Below are positions 8,338 through 16,506 of a DNA stretch of 35,448 bases, piece after piece. The DNA lies in the NCBI GenBank assembly GCA_947601655.1, contig CANQGG010000023.1, positions 1 through 35,448 on the forward strand, written 5' to 3'. Each line of letters begins with the position of its first letter. Within the stretch, counting starts at the first letter, position 1. This DNA comes from an uncultured Akkermansia sp. (GTDB taxonomy: Bacteria > Verrucomicrobiota > Verrucomicrobiia > Verrucomicrobiales > Akkermansiaceae). Made by a program: the position numbers and the translations under genes. The notes under the pieces are model-generated. The model had not been told where the DNA came from and ran no database searches. It saw only the letters and a program-made list of their open reading frames with translations.

Positions 8338-9909
8338 TTAGAACGAAAGGGCAAAAGCAAGCTTAGACTGAATGGCGGCGGCAATATTCTGCACCACTTG
8401 CTCCGGCACCGGTTTGTTTGTCTTAATCACCGCGAGAGCATCGCCGCTTGCCGCATCGGCCGGAGCGACGATGTTATCGATATTCACTTTCTCTGCCGAG
8501 AGCATGCCTCCAATAGTGGCAATCACCCCTGGACGATCCGTATAGCGGAATACAAGGGTGTGCCCGGGCAGCGCAGCGTATAAGTGACTGAATGCATCAA
8601 TGCGAGAAACAACCGGTACGCCATCGACCACCATGCCGCGCACACTGGTGCAGACCTGCTCCCCATTCTGTTCGGTAAACAGGTCGAGTGTGAGGGAATC
8701 ATCATAAAGTTTATCATCCATAGGCTCACGGGCTTTAAACTCAATCCCGTGCTCGCGCAGAGAAGTCTCCGCTGCAGCTGGCATAAGCCCATGCTCCGCG
8801 CCGGGAACAGCTCCCTGCAGAATCCATGGAGTAAACCACTTGCGATAAATACGCAGATTGTTGTAGAAGGTGCATTCAATCTTGCGGATCGTTTTGCCGC
8901 CGGCCGCAAGGTAACAGAGTTTGCCGAGCATAGCTGCCATCTTCAAATGCGCCGGGTTCAGATCCGCGGGCATCTCTGCGTTGACCACACAACTTGTATC
9001 CCCCTCCGCAAAATAAGCAATCATTTGTGAAGCGGCACGCATAGCGGCGGCTTTGTTTGCTTCCCTGGTATTGGCGCCTAAATGCGGTAGCATCACGTCC
9101 GCCACGTCAGCGCTCGGTTGCATCGCCGCAACATCTTTCGGGTGAACATCCGTGCAGTAGAATATCTTTTTCCCCTGTTTTTTGAGGTCGCGCAGAGCTT
9201 CCTCATCTACCACGCCGTAGCGGGCACAATTCACCAACACCGCTCCCTCCTTCATCATGCCCATGAGCTTAGCGTCCACCATGTTTTTCGTGGAGGGTCC
9301 ACCCGGAACATGGATGGAAATCACATCCGCAGAGGAAAAGATCTCCTCCAGTTCGGCAGGTGTGGCGCCAATGTTCAGCGCTCGCTGCTTAGAGAGGAAA
9401 TGATCGTACCCCAGCACCGTGCATTCAAAACCCTGCAGACGCTTCACCAACATGCGCCCTATGTTCCCCAGGCCGAGAATGCCAACCGTTTTGCGAGTAA
9501 GTTCGCGCCCCATGTATTGCTTCTTGTTCCATTCTCCGGCGCGAGTGGTCACATCCGCCGGCACTACGTAACGGAAGGCCGCCAGAATCATAGCGACCAC
9601 CTCCTCCGCCACGGCGTTTGCATTGGCCCCAGGCGTATTCATCACATCAATTCCCTTGCTGCGGGCATAGACGTAGTCGATGTTATCATACCCGGCTCCC
9701 GCACGGATGATGCACTTGAGTGATGGCATAGCATCAATAATCTCAGCCGGAACTTTTTCAGAACGGACAATAAGTCCTGCAGCGTCCCGGTGTTCCGGAA
9801 CCTGCTCAGCCAGTGGCGTCGCATCGTCCTGTACCACCTCGTAACCTGCCGTCACCAACGCTGCTGCGGCAGCCTTGTCCAATTTTGTCGGTATGAGTAT
9901 TTTTTTCAT
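8338..9909 (-). CDS. serA: D-3-phosphoglycerate dehydrogenase, long form with ACT domain
   Basis: First step of serine synthesis, oxidising 3-phosphoglycerate with NAD+. The 523 residues comprise an N-terminal substrate domain, an NAD-binding domain with GILGLGNIGR (about 143-152), the intervening ASB-like domain, and a C-terminal ACT domain (HTLVFRYTDRPGVIATIGGML onward) that normally senses serine. Catalytic Arg 230 (NCAR) and His 276 (LPHLGANT) are present. The usual catalytic Glu, in the DVxPxEP block of relatives, appears as Asp in DVHPKDV. ATG 9909 is used because it lies 19 nt after the upstream stop; the TTG at 9942 would overlap that gene. The length suits type I PGDH (about 525-530). 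Confidence 0.95.
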   Translation of the reverse strand: MKKILIPTKLDKAAAAALVTAGYEVVQDDATPLAEQVPEHRDAAGLIVRSEKVPAEIIDAMPSLKCIIRAGAGYDNIDYVYARSKGIDVMNTPGANANAVAEEVVAMILAAFRYVVPADVTTRAGEWNKKQYMGRELTRKTVGILGLGNIGRMLVKRLQGFECTVLGYDHFLSKQRALNIGATPAELEEIFSSADVISIHVPGGPSTKNMVDAKLMGMMKEGAVLVNCARYGVVDEEALRDLKKQGKKIFYCTDVHPKDVAAMQPSADVADVMLPHLGANTREANKAAAMRAASQMIAYFAEGDTSCVVNAEMPADLNPAHLKMAAMLGKLCYLAAGGKTIRKIECTFYNNLRIYRKWFTPWILQGAVPGAEHGLMPAAAETSLREHGIEFKAREPMDDKLYDDSLTLDLFTEQNGEQVCTSVRGMVVDGVPVVSRIDAFSHLYAALPGHTLVFRYTDRPGVIATIGGMLSAEKVNIDNIVAPADAASGDALAVIKTNKPVPEQVVQNIAAAIQSKLAFALSF

Positions 9910-9928
9910 AAGTTTTCTGGAAAATCGT

Positions 9929-11056
9929 TTATTTTCTTTCAATCAGATAAAGATATTCGTTGACATGAAGAGAACGAGTCCGTAAATTTCTACACGCACG
10001 ATACGTGCTATAGCCCGTACTCATACACTTTACATCGCCTACTTCTCTGAGGAATTCCATCCATTCATCGTGGGATACGAACCCTTCAGCATTATACGAC
10101 AGAAGAATGTATTTGGAAGCACATTCTCTTACCAAGGCAAAAAGTTCTCCCCGCGCACGCCCTCGCTTGTTATAGTCGGAGCGCCGCCAATCCACCGGAA
10201 TTCCCGATATCTTCGAGATATTATCGGGCGCTCTACTCTGCGCAATTAGATTGAGCATAAAATAATTTGACCCATACGGATGTTGATTGTAAGGAGGATC
10301 AAGATAAATTAGATCGGCATGCGGAATGCTGTGCAACGCCTCGCGCGCATCCAACTGCAAGACATGATACGGCTGCTCAAAGCGTGAAAACACAGGGCAT
10401 TTCAGGCATATTTCCCCCGTGATTCGGGAGAGAGCATTCCTTCCCTCGCCTCCGAACTGTCCAACCCCGCGGCGATTCTTATAAAATCCTTTGAAAACTC
10501 CACCTGTATTGCAGTGTACCGAGGCTTCATAGAGTAGCGGAGCCAGCAAAAACGGCTGTATCTCCATCGGTTGCTTCGCGATAAGCGCACGAACTGTGTC
10601 AAGGTAGACCGCATTACGACGAGTGTAAAAAACGCGCTCTCCGGGACGGATGTCACGGTCATCCTGAGGCGCGTAGAGCGAGCTTATGACGCCGGGCGCG
10701 GGCTGTCCAAGCGCTTGCGCGTGTATTTCCTCGCATGCGCGTCTTATTGCTCTCTCATCCACCTCCGAGCGATTCGCAAGGTAACAAGAAGCAACGACGC
10801 GTGCATAGTCCTCCCAGTCATTCACGTACAACTCACTCGCATATGCCTTGAGGGCACGTGATACGATGCCGGAGCCCGAAAACAAATCCACGCACACCGG
10901 CTTGCGCCCGCCGAGACGAGCTTGCACCCGGCGCACCGCACCAAGAATCATATCGAGGAGCTCTCGCTTGTTACCAATGTAGGTGAGTATCTGCTCGCTG
11001 AGGTAACGCGGATCTTCTTCCTGCTCCAACAGATCTTCTCGTGCAGAATTCGCCAT
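9929..11056 (-). CDS. D12-class N6-adenine DNA methyltransferase, apparently orphan
   Basis: Transfers methyl from SAM to adenine N6 in DNA. The 375-residue product has motif X TYIGNKREL (about 25-33), motif I DLFSGSGIVSRAL (57-69), and the catalytic motif IV DPPY (253-256) in the order of alpha-group D12 enzymes. The spacing between I and IV is long enough for a target-recognition region. No restriction endonuclease lies nearby, and the gene sits between DUF1015 and serA with gaps of 16 and 19 nt. It is therefore probably a regulatory or housekeeping methylase. Specificity cannot be deduced. ATG 11056 is chosen because upstream in-frame codons overlap the DUF1015 gene. Confidence 0.88.
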   Translation of the reverse strand: MANSAREDLLEQEEDPRYLSEQILTYIGNKRELLDMILGAVRRVQARLGGRKPVCVDLFSGSGIVSRALKAYASELYVNDWEDYARVVASCYLANRSEVDERAIRRACEEIHAQALGQPAPGVISSLYAPQDDRDIRPGERVFYTRRNAVYLDTVRALIAKQPMEIQPFLLAPLLYEASVHCNTGGVFKGFYKNRRGVGQFGGEGRNALSRITGEICLKCPVFSRFEQPYHVLQLDAREALHSIPHADLIYLDPPYNQHPYGSNYFMLNLIAQSRAPDNISKISGIPVDWRRSDYNKRGRARGELFALVRECASKYILLSYNAEGFVSHDEWMEFLREVGDVKCMSTGYSTYRACRNLRTRSLHVNEYLYLIERK

Positions 11057-11072
11057 GGAGAAAGGCAACGAA

Positions 11073-12317
11073 TCAGCGTTCAATCTCGTGCGCGAAGAGA
11101 CCGGAGCGTAATTTAGGCTCAAACCACGTGGACTTGGGCGGCATAATTTCTCCACTGTCCGCCACGCGGAAAAGGTCGTCCATCGTTACAGGATAGAGAG
11201 CAAATGCCACGCCTGCTTCCCCGGCGCGATTTTCCAGCTCCGTCAGCCCGCGTATACCACCAACGAAGTCGATACGCGGGCTTGTTCGAGGATCCTTAAT
11301 ACCGAGGACGGGAGCTAGTAAATTTTCCTGTAGAATAGAGCAATCGAGGCTGCAAATGGGATGCTGCTCATCATAAGTGCCCTCTCGCGCGGTGATGCTG
11401 TACCACATTGCGTTGAGGTACATACCGAATTCATGTTTGGCACGAGGGGCAAACGGCTCCTTCTGACTGGCGGGAACTACCTTGAACTTCTCTCCAATAC
11501 GATGCAGGAAATCCTCTACGCTATACCCGTTCAGATCTGTCACCACGCGGTTGTAATCCATGATAAAGAGATCCTCATCGCAAAAGGTGACCGCCATCAG
11601 ATAGTTGAACTCCTCCTGCCCTGTGTAGTTCGGATACCGCTTGCGGCGCATAGCGGATACAGCAGCTGACGAGGCGGTTCGATGGTGACCATCCGCAATG
11701 TAAAGGGCGGGCACTTCCTCAAAACCGCGGCGGATGGTCTCAATAACGGCAAGATCATCCACCGGCCATAGGATGTGTGTAACACCGTCTTCACTGGTAA
11801 AATTGTACTCCGGTCTGTGAAATTTAATCCACTCGCGCATGGCAGCGGAAATACCCTCGTGTTTGCGGTAAGCAAGGAAAACAGGTTCTGTCTGCACGGA
11901 GCACGCATCAAAGTGATTGATGCGATCCTGTTCCTTCTCCTTACGCGTCAGTTCATGTTTTTTTATGGTGCCGTCCATGTATTCGTCCACACTCGCGCAG
12001 CCCACAATGCCCGTTTGCACGCGCCCCCACATAATCTGACGATATATGTAATAACAGGGAGACGCATCCCGCACGAGAAAACCGCGCCGAAGGAATTCCT
12101 CCAAATTGCGTCGACTCATTTCATAAGTCACATCATCGTGTATCTGGGCCTCGCTCGTATCAATATCTGCCCGACAGATGTGCAAGAAAGAGGAGGGGTT
12201 GCCCGCAGCCATGCGGCAGGCTTCCTCGTGATTCATGACATCGTAGGGCAAGCATGAAACTTGCTCGGCGTATTGTCTGGGAGGACGGATTGCAGCGAAA
12301 GGACGAATAGTTGCCAT
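11073..12317 (-). CDS. DUF1015 (COG4198) family protein
   Basis: The 414-residue cytosolic protein begins ATIRPFAAIRPPRQYA and continues with LPYDVMNHEEA, the hallmark N terminus of DUF1015. Further conserved blocks are the YIADGHHRTASSA segment (about 227-239) and the C-terminal PKSTWFEPKLRSGLF. The biochemical role is not established. It lies just upstream of serA with one methylase gene between them. As I recall, DUF1015 genes often neighbour serA/serC in other phyla, which suggests a link to serine or phosphoserine metabolism; this is inference. ATG 12317 follows the GH110 stop by 16 nt. No clear separate promoter is visible. Confidence 0.88.
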   Translation of the reverse strand: MATIRPFAAIRPPRQYAEQVSCLPYDVMNHEEACRMAAGNPSSFLHICRADIDTSEAQIHDDVTYEMSRRNLEEFLRRGFLVRDASPCYYIYRQIMWGRVQTGIVGCASVDEYMDGTIKKHELTRKEKEQDRINHFDACSVQTEPVFLAYRKHEGISAAMREWIKFHRPEYNFTSEDGVTHILWPVDDLAVIETIRRGFEEVPALYIADGHHRTASSAAVSAMRRKRYPNYTGQEEFNYLMAVTFCDEDLFIMDYNRVVTDLNGYSVEDFLHRIGEKFKVVPASQKEPFAPRAKHEFGMYLNAMWYSITAREGTYDEQHPICSLDCSILQENLLAPVLGIKDPRTSPRIDFVGGIRGLTELENRAGEAGVAFALYPVTMDDLFRVADSGEIMPPKSTWFEPKLRSGLFAHEIER

Positions 12318-12333
12318 GGTGATGTTGTGTTGG

Positions 12334-14034
12334 TTAAAGATTATCCTGTATATTTTTACTTTCTGGGCCGGGACCTTTGATAAGGACGGCTTGCCCATTT
12401 CCTCGTGAGAAAAATTTATCATCCCACCTCACCTTATTGTTCGAGAACGTAATATTCTCTACCGACTGCATAGAAAGAATCGGAACGCGGTGCGTAAGGA
12501 ACTTATTATCAGAAATAACAATATTGCGATGATATCGTTCTTTCTGATTGCCAAGGTCGCGCACAACAGGACAGATGGCAATGACGGCATCCGTGAACTG
12601 ATATCCTGCCGTGAGATTGTGATCGAAAATGTTGTGAACAATCTTCACATCCCGACACCCTCCGCTCTCATACCACCCCTGCGCATCTCCTGCCAACAAA
12701 ATGGCACTACCATGGGAACGAAAAAATTTGTTACCCTTGACCAGTACGGGCATGGGCGTGTTAAAGAGAGCCCCACGAGCACGATTGTGTCGCACAGTGT
12801 TGTTGATGAATTGCACCGAAGGATACCATGAGGCATTTTCAACGGCATCGCCTTCGCCTATACTCTCCGGTAGCGGTTTCTCAAGCGTGACACGCACATG
12901 TGTCGGATCGAGCATCTCCGCGTTGTCTACGATGCCCCACTCCTCAGGGCGAAGATTCTCCAGCGTTTTGCCTCGGATAAATTGAACTTTCTCGCCTTTT
13001 TCAAATACCTCAAGCCCAATGGATTGAGGATGCATGTACTTCGCAATGAAACTTGTAGGACTCTCCACCTTCTCTATCGACAAACATGTGGAATGCACAT
13101 TGATGGCATCATCCATCATGCCTTCATAGAGGGCTCCCTTTATGAAAATTTTACCGCGACAATTGGAAAAATGCGTGGCATCTGCCGATACCGTGTGGAG
13201 ACGTCCCGGAGCACGCACGCACCCTCCGCCCAGGATTGTAACGTTCTCTGATCGCTGCGCCAAGAGTCCCATCCCCTGGCTATCGGAGAAGATAATCTTC
13301 ACCAGACGCGTATCCTTCGCGCGATAGAGAAGCACGGCGGGGTGCGGACGCATCCCGTTGCGCAGCACGAGGATCTGACCGACCTTGAGTCCCTTTTTGC
13401 CTGCGTCGGTATCAAATCGCACATGCTGCCTGTCCACCTGCTCGGCAGAATCGGTCCACCCCATATCACCGTTCCCATCGCGCGGCACCATGGGGCCATC
13501 CGATTCAAAGGCGAGAGCCATATTAACCCCGGCCTCACCATCTTCCCGCAAGATGCGAAATTTTCCATTCTCTACTTTCCATGAAAAAAGCTTGGTCGGT
13601 ATCTCCAACGTCGTTTTCCCCTCCGCTATTTTCGTGATTTTTCCTTCTACGTAGAATGGAGCAGCGTAGCGTATCGTGAAGTTGCGCAGTTGAACTTTTT
13701 CACTGTCCAGCACTAACACAGGCTGCATCTTGCCGTGGAAAATGAAGGTGCTTCCCTGCGCATCCAGCGTAAGTTTTTTCTTGTTGACAATGGGCAACCC
13801 CACAGGAATATCCTTCTGCTGGTCATGGTTCGATACATAGAAGTTCATCTTCGGGGAACTTGAGGGGAAGAAATGATACTCCCCCATTGGAAGGGTGACT
13901 TCCGCTCCATCAGCAGCCTTTGCCACCTGCTCCCGAATCGTGATTCCATCATCCTTCACCGTAGTGATCTCTGACATGCCGACCTCGGATGCTAATAGCG
14001 ACAACAACAGATAAGTAAGACTGCATTTTTTCAT
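12334..14034 (-). CDS. Secreted GH110-type alpha-1,3-galactosidase
   Basis: Predicted to remove terminal alpha-1,3-linked galactose, such as blood-group B or linear alpha-Gal epitopes, from host glycans. The 566-residue protein starts with a hydrophobic signal sequence (about residues 1-20). The rest is a right-handed parallel beta-helix with recurring short strands (QFINNTVRHNRARGALF, VKGNKFFRSHGSAILL). The segment SADATHFSNCRG (284-295) followed by EGMMDDAINVHSTCL (304-318) is the characteristic GH110 acidic active-site region. Its start overlaps the stop of the preceding gene as ATGA, so translation is coupled. The length fits the family (about 560-610). A different beta-helix glycosidase specificity cannot be fully excluded. 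Confidence 0.85.
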   Translation of the reverse strand: MKKCSLTYLLLSLLASEVGMSEITTVKDDGITIREQVAKAADGAEVTLPMGEYHFFPSSSPKMNFYVSNHDQQKDIPVGLPIVNKKKLTLDAQGSTFIFHGKMQPVLVLDSEKVQLRNFTIRYAAPFYVEGKITKIAEGKTTLEIPTKLFSWKVENGKFRILREDGEAGVNMALAFESDGPMVPRDGNGDMGWTDSAEQVDRQHVRFDTDAGKKGLKVGQILVLRNGMRPHPAVLLYRAKDTRLVKIIFSDSQGMGLLAQRSENVTILGGGCVRAPGRLHTVSADATHFSNCRGKIFIKGALYEGMMDDAINVHSTCLSIEKVESPTSFIAKYMHPQSIGLEVFEKGEKVQFIRGKTLENLRPEEWGIVDNAEMLDPTHVRVTLEKPLPESIGEGDAVENASWYPSVQFINNTVRHNRARGALFNTPMPVLVKGNKFFRSHGSAILLAGDAQGWYESGGCRDVKIVHNIFDHNLTAGYQFTDAVIAICPVVRDLGNQKERYHRNIVISDNKFLTHRVPILSMQSVENITFSNNKVRWDDKFFSRGNGQAVLIKGPGPESKNIQDNL

Positions 14035-14492
14035 TGCTGAGCCATAACATAGAGTGCCGTCAGTGCCGTAGCGAGGTCCTGAGAACCATAATAATTTGCG
14101 GCCGACAAACGCTCCCCCTGCACCTCAATGTATGAATTGAGTTTTTCAATAATTGGGACGTAAACACGCTCAATAGCTTCCTGTTCCTCCGTGTTCTGCT
14201 TCATGCTGTACAGCGTCTGGATCCAAGTCTGCAAATCTCGCGTAACCTGCACTACCCCGGGTACAGCACTCTGAGCGGTCTGGGAATCCTTCACATCAGC
14301 AAGGCATTTGTATAACTTCGCTAACATGACTACTCCCGTCCGTAAATGCGCTTCTGCAGGACTCAGAGGCAACTTTTCTCCCGTAAATTTATCTCCCTCC
14401 CGTAGCGTCAAGCGTTCCTGACCAGCAACAGAGGCAATGCAGCACGCCGCCACCCAGAATACCACAGCTATTATCCTTCGAGCAGTGAACAT
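14031..14492 (-). CDS. Small secreted protein, function unknown
   Basis: The 153-residue product has a signal peptide (RRIIAVVFWVAACCIASVAG) with a likely cleavage after AxxVAG near residue 24. The mature part is helical and polar. It includes LAKLYKCLADVKDSQTAQSA, a pattern loosely shared with the neighbouring 14471-14875 product. No domain is recognised. Its end overlaps the GH110 start by 4 nt and its beginning overlaps the previous gene by 22 nt, so it belongs to the same translated unit. It may be a partner or periplasmic helper of GH110; there is no direct evidence. Confidence 0.7.
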   Translation of the reverse strand: MFTARRIIAVVFWVAACCIASVAGQERLTLREGDKFTGEKLPLSPAEAHLRTGVVMLAKLYKCLADVKDSQTAQSAVPGVVQVTRDLQTWIQTLYSMKQNTEEQEAIERVYVPIIEKLNSYIEVQGERLSAANYYGSQDLATALTALYVMAQQ

Positions 14493-14875
14493 AGAATACT
14501 GAATGAACGAAAAAACGGAACACACTCGTAGCATCGTACCCTTTGCAAACGGTAGATTTCATCGTACACCTTTCCCCACGTTTCGCGCATGGAACGCTCA
14601 AACTTTGCGCGGATCCTCCGCGCATCTTCTTCGCTGAGAGTAGGAATGGACTTCAGCTCACGCCCTGAATCCATCACGCGGGGCAGGAGAGCCTCTAAAG
14701 CAGGAGCTGCCTTTTCCGCTCCAGCTGCATCCTGTGCTGACGCCAATATTGGCGCAAGTTCCTCCCCCAGTTTCACGTAGTGTACAAAAGCCTCCTCCAT
14801 TGCCTGATCAGCGCCGAAAGCCACGCTGAACAAACCAACCATTACAATTACCAGCTTTTGGAATTGTCTTTCCAT
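14471..14875 (-). CDS. Small secreted protein, function unknown
   Basis: The 134-residue product starts MERQFQKLVIVMVGLFSVAF, a signal peptide probably cleaved after FGA. The mature part is predicted alpha-helical: LAPILASAQDAAGAEKAAPA, then SEEDARRIRAKFERSMRETW. The C terminus has an odd Cys- and Phe-rich stretch (CYECVPFFRSFSILCSLL). It is unrecognised. ATG 14875 is preferred because AAGGA sits just upstream and it gives a clean signal peptide. A GTG at 14917 overlaps the previous stop (GTGA), and ATG 14911 is also possible. Confidence 0.68.
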   Translation of the reverse strand: MERQFQKLVIVMVGLFSVAFGADQAMEEAFVHYVKLGEELAPILASAQDAAGAEKAAPALEALLPRVMDSGRELKSIPTLSEEDARRIRAKFERSMRETWGKVYDEIYRLQRVRCYECVPFFRSFSILCSLLEG

Positions 14876-14913
14876 TATCCTTACCCACGAACCGTGCCAA
14901 CAAGAATTCATGT

Positions 14914-16263
14914 TCACTTTTCTTTCGAGCTCCCGGCAGAGGCTTTATCCTCTTCCTCCTCATCGTCCCCTTCAACTTTTCCCTCCGCTGCCGCTCTCCT
15001 CTCAATGGAGGCACGTTTCTCCTCCTCGTGCCGACGCCGATCCTCCTCCGCCCGTTTCTCGGCCTCCTGAATTTCTTCGACATCAACTCGCATGCGTTCA
15101 ATAGCGCTAGAAACCGCACTGAGACTGCGTTCGGCGTTCATCTCCTCGCGGCTTTTGCGTTGCTCAATGCGACGAAGCTCATTGCGACGATTGCGGATCT
15201 CCGCACTCAAATCGTGAGCCTGCTCCGTGAAAGAGCGACGCATATCCTGAGGCATGCAGAACTCGGACAAACGCGATATCTCATGAAGCACATCAGCATC
15301 CCTGATTTGTTCTTCTGCAGCATCAAAATCACCCTTGAGCATGGTATTTATTGCTCGATTAAATGCTTCCCAGAACTTCTCCATAACCTCAGGCAAACAT
15401 CCGACCGACTCCTGTTTGACTTCGCGCTCCATGGTCGATTCGGCAGATTTTACGCGAGCGCACGCGCGCTCCAGCATAAGCAGATTAGTTGCAAGCGGAA
15501 TGAACCAGTCTCTGTTGACATTCTTGTCAGCAGCGGTCATACGCTGTTCAAGCTTGTCGAACTGTATCTTTTCCTGAGCCTCAGCCCTCTTTAGAGCACT
15601 CTCCGTGGATTTACTACGAGTTTTCTGAAGAGATTCCTTAGCGCGCGCCCATTTTGCATTGAATTTTCCAATTGTACTGTTAAATTTTTTCAATGCCTCC
15701 GGAAAGGATACAGCGCCCTGGTATTTTTTTGTCGCCTCTTCAAACATTTCCAATCCCTTAATCTTTACCTCGTCGGACTTGCTCTTCATCAAGCGCATCG
15801 CCTCAGTCAGCGCTTCATCGGCCTCTACAAGAAAAGCCTCCCCCTGCTCCCGAGTGATTCTCGTCGGATCAAAACTCTTCTGGATAAGCTTTTCATGTTC
15901 ATCCTCAATGGCACGGATTGTCTCAATCGCTTTTTCTACGTTTTGCAGGGCTCCTTCAGCAGAACTCTTACTGCGCTCAAAGCGATTTACCTTTGCCTGA
16001 GAAGACACCTTGAGTGCGCCAAATGCTTTCACCACTTCCTCTACTCCCGCGCGCAGCTTTGTAACACTCTCTGTCAACTTTGTCACTGAATCCTTCTCCT
16101 CTGCGACTTCTCCATCTGATTCACCCGCTGCATCGCCTGCCTCGCCGGCAGCATCAACAACCCCGGTCGTTTTCAATTCATCGGTCTCCTGAGCCTGGGC
16201 AGGCAACCCAACTCCGACACAAAACATAACCGCCGCCAAAGTAATAAATGTGTGCTTCTTCAT
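14914..16263 (-). CDS. Secreted coiled-coil protein with acidic tail, function unknown
   Basis: The 449-residue product has a classic signal peptide (KKHTFITLAAVMFCVGVGLP, cleavage near AQAQ). An Ala/Gly/Glu-rich linker follows. Most of the mature chain is long charged alpha helix with heptad character (about residues 60-240 and 330-420). The end is EEKRASIERRAAAEGKVEG followed by an acidic run with five Glu and a Ser/Lys tail. It probably forms an extended periplasmic or cell-envelope rod. No enzymatic domain is visible. It is the first gene of the unit that leads to GH110 and has its own promoter. Confidence 0.75.
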   Translation of the reverse strand: MKKHTFITLAAVMFCVGVGLPAQAQETDELKTTGVVDAAGEAGDAAGESDGEVAEEKDSVTKLTESVTKLRAGVEEVVKAFGALKVSSQAKVNRFERSKSSAEGALQNVEKAIETIRAIEDEHEKLIQKSFDPTRITREQGEAFLVEADEALTEAMRLMKSKSDEVKIKGLEMFEEATKKYQGAVSFPEALKKFNSTIGKFNAKWARAKESLQKTRSKSTESALKRAEAQEKIQFDKLEQRMTAADKNVNRDWFIPLATNLLMLERACARVKSAESTMEREVKQESVGCLPEVMEKFWEAFNRAINTMLKGDFDAAEEQIRDADVLHEISRLSEFCMPQDMRRSFTEQAHDLSAEIRNRRNELRRIEQRKSREEMNAERSLSAVSSAIERMRVDVEEIQEAEKRAEEDRRRHEEEKRASIERRAAAEGKVEGDDEEEEDKASAGSSKEK

Positions 16264-16277
16264 ACGCGTTCGCGCCC

Positions 16278-16305
16278 ATAGTATCATATTTTTTTCATCT
16301 GGCAA
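16278..16305 (-). promoter_or_regulatory. Promoter of the secreted-protein/GH110 unit
   Basis: Minus strand: TTGCCA (16305-16300), 16-nt A-rich spacer, TACTAT (16283-16278). The -10 box is 14 nt from ATG 16263, giving a leader of roughly 8 nt. It is the only convincing promoter I found for the nine genes that follow. Confidence 0.5.
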
Positions 16306-16388
16306 ATCCCAAAATTCGACAATTTATTCTCCGATGAAGACATCGGGCCGTCATTCACTCCCATGCAACAAAGCAAGCAAAGAGGAAA

Positions 16389-16445
16389 AGCTCCGGGGTA
16401 TATCCCCCCCTCCCCCCCCCGTCTACCGTCATTTTCCCCGGAGCT
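16389..16445 (-). terminator. Hairpin downstream of the aas-like gene with a G-tract loop
   Basis: A perfect 10-bp inverted repeat, AGCTCCGGGG (16389-16398) and CCCCGGAGCT (16436-16445), encloses 37 nt. On the minus strand, the 3' side of the stem is followed by TTTTCCTCTTTG, consistent with termination of the aas-like transcript, which ends 62 nt earlier. The loop contains nine G, one A and seven G in the transcript (16420-16404). Confidence 0.6.
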
Positions 16446-16506
16446 AAAAGCTTATGCTACCGGAAGAATGAAACAAGTCGGAAAAGGGGAATCAAGAACT
16501 TGCTCT

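Noticed and set aside
7243..8583. 446-codon plus-strand frame opposite manC and serA
   Set aside because: Antisense shadow; it crosses the boundary between two well-supported genes and has no recognisable motif.
9929..11056. Restriction-modification or defence island
   Set aside because: Only the methyltransferase is present; neighbours are DUF1015 and serA, with no nuclease or other defence gene in the window.
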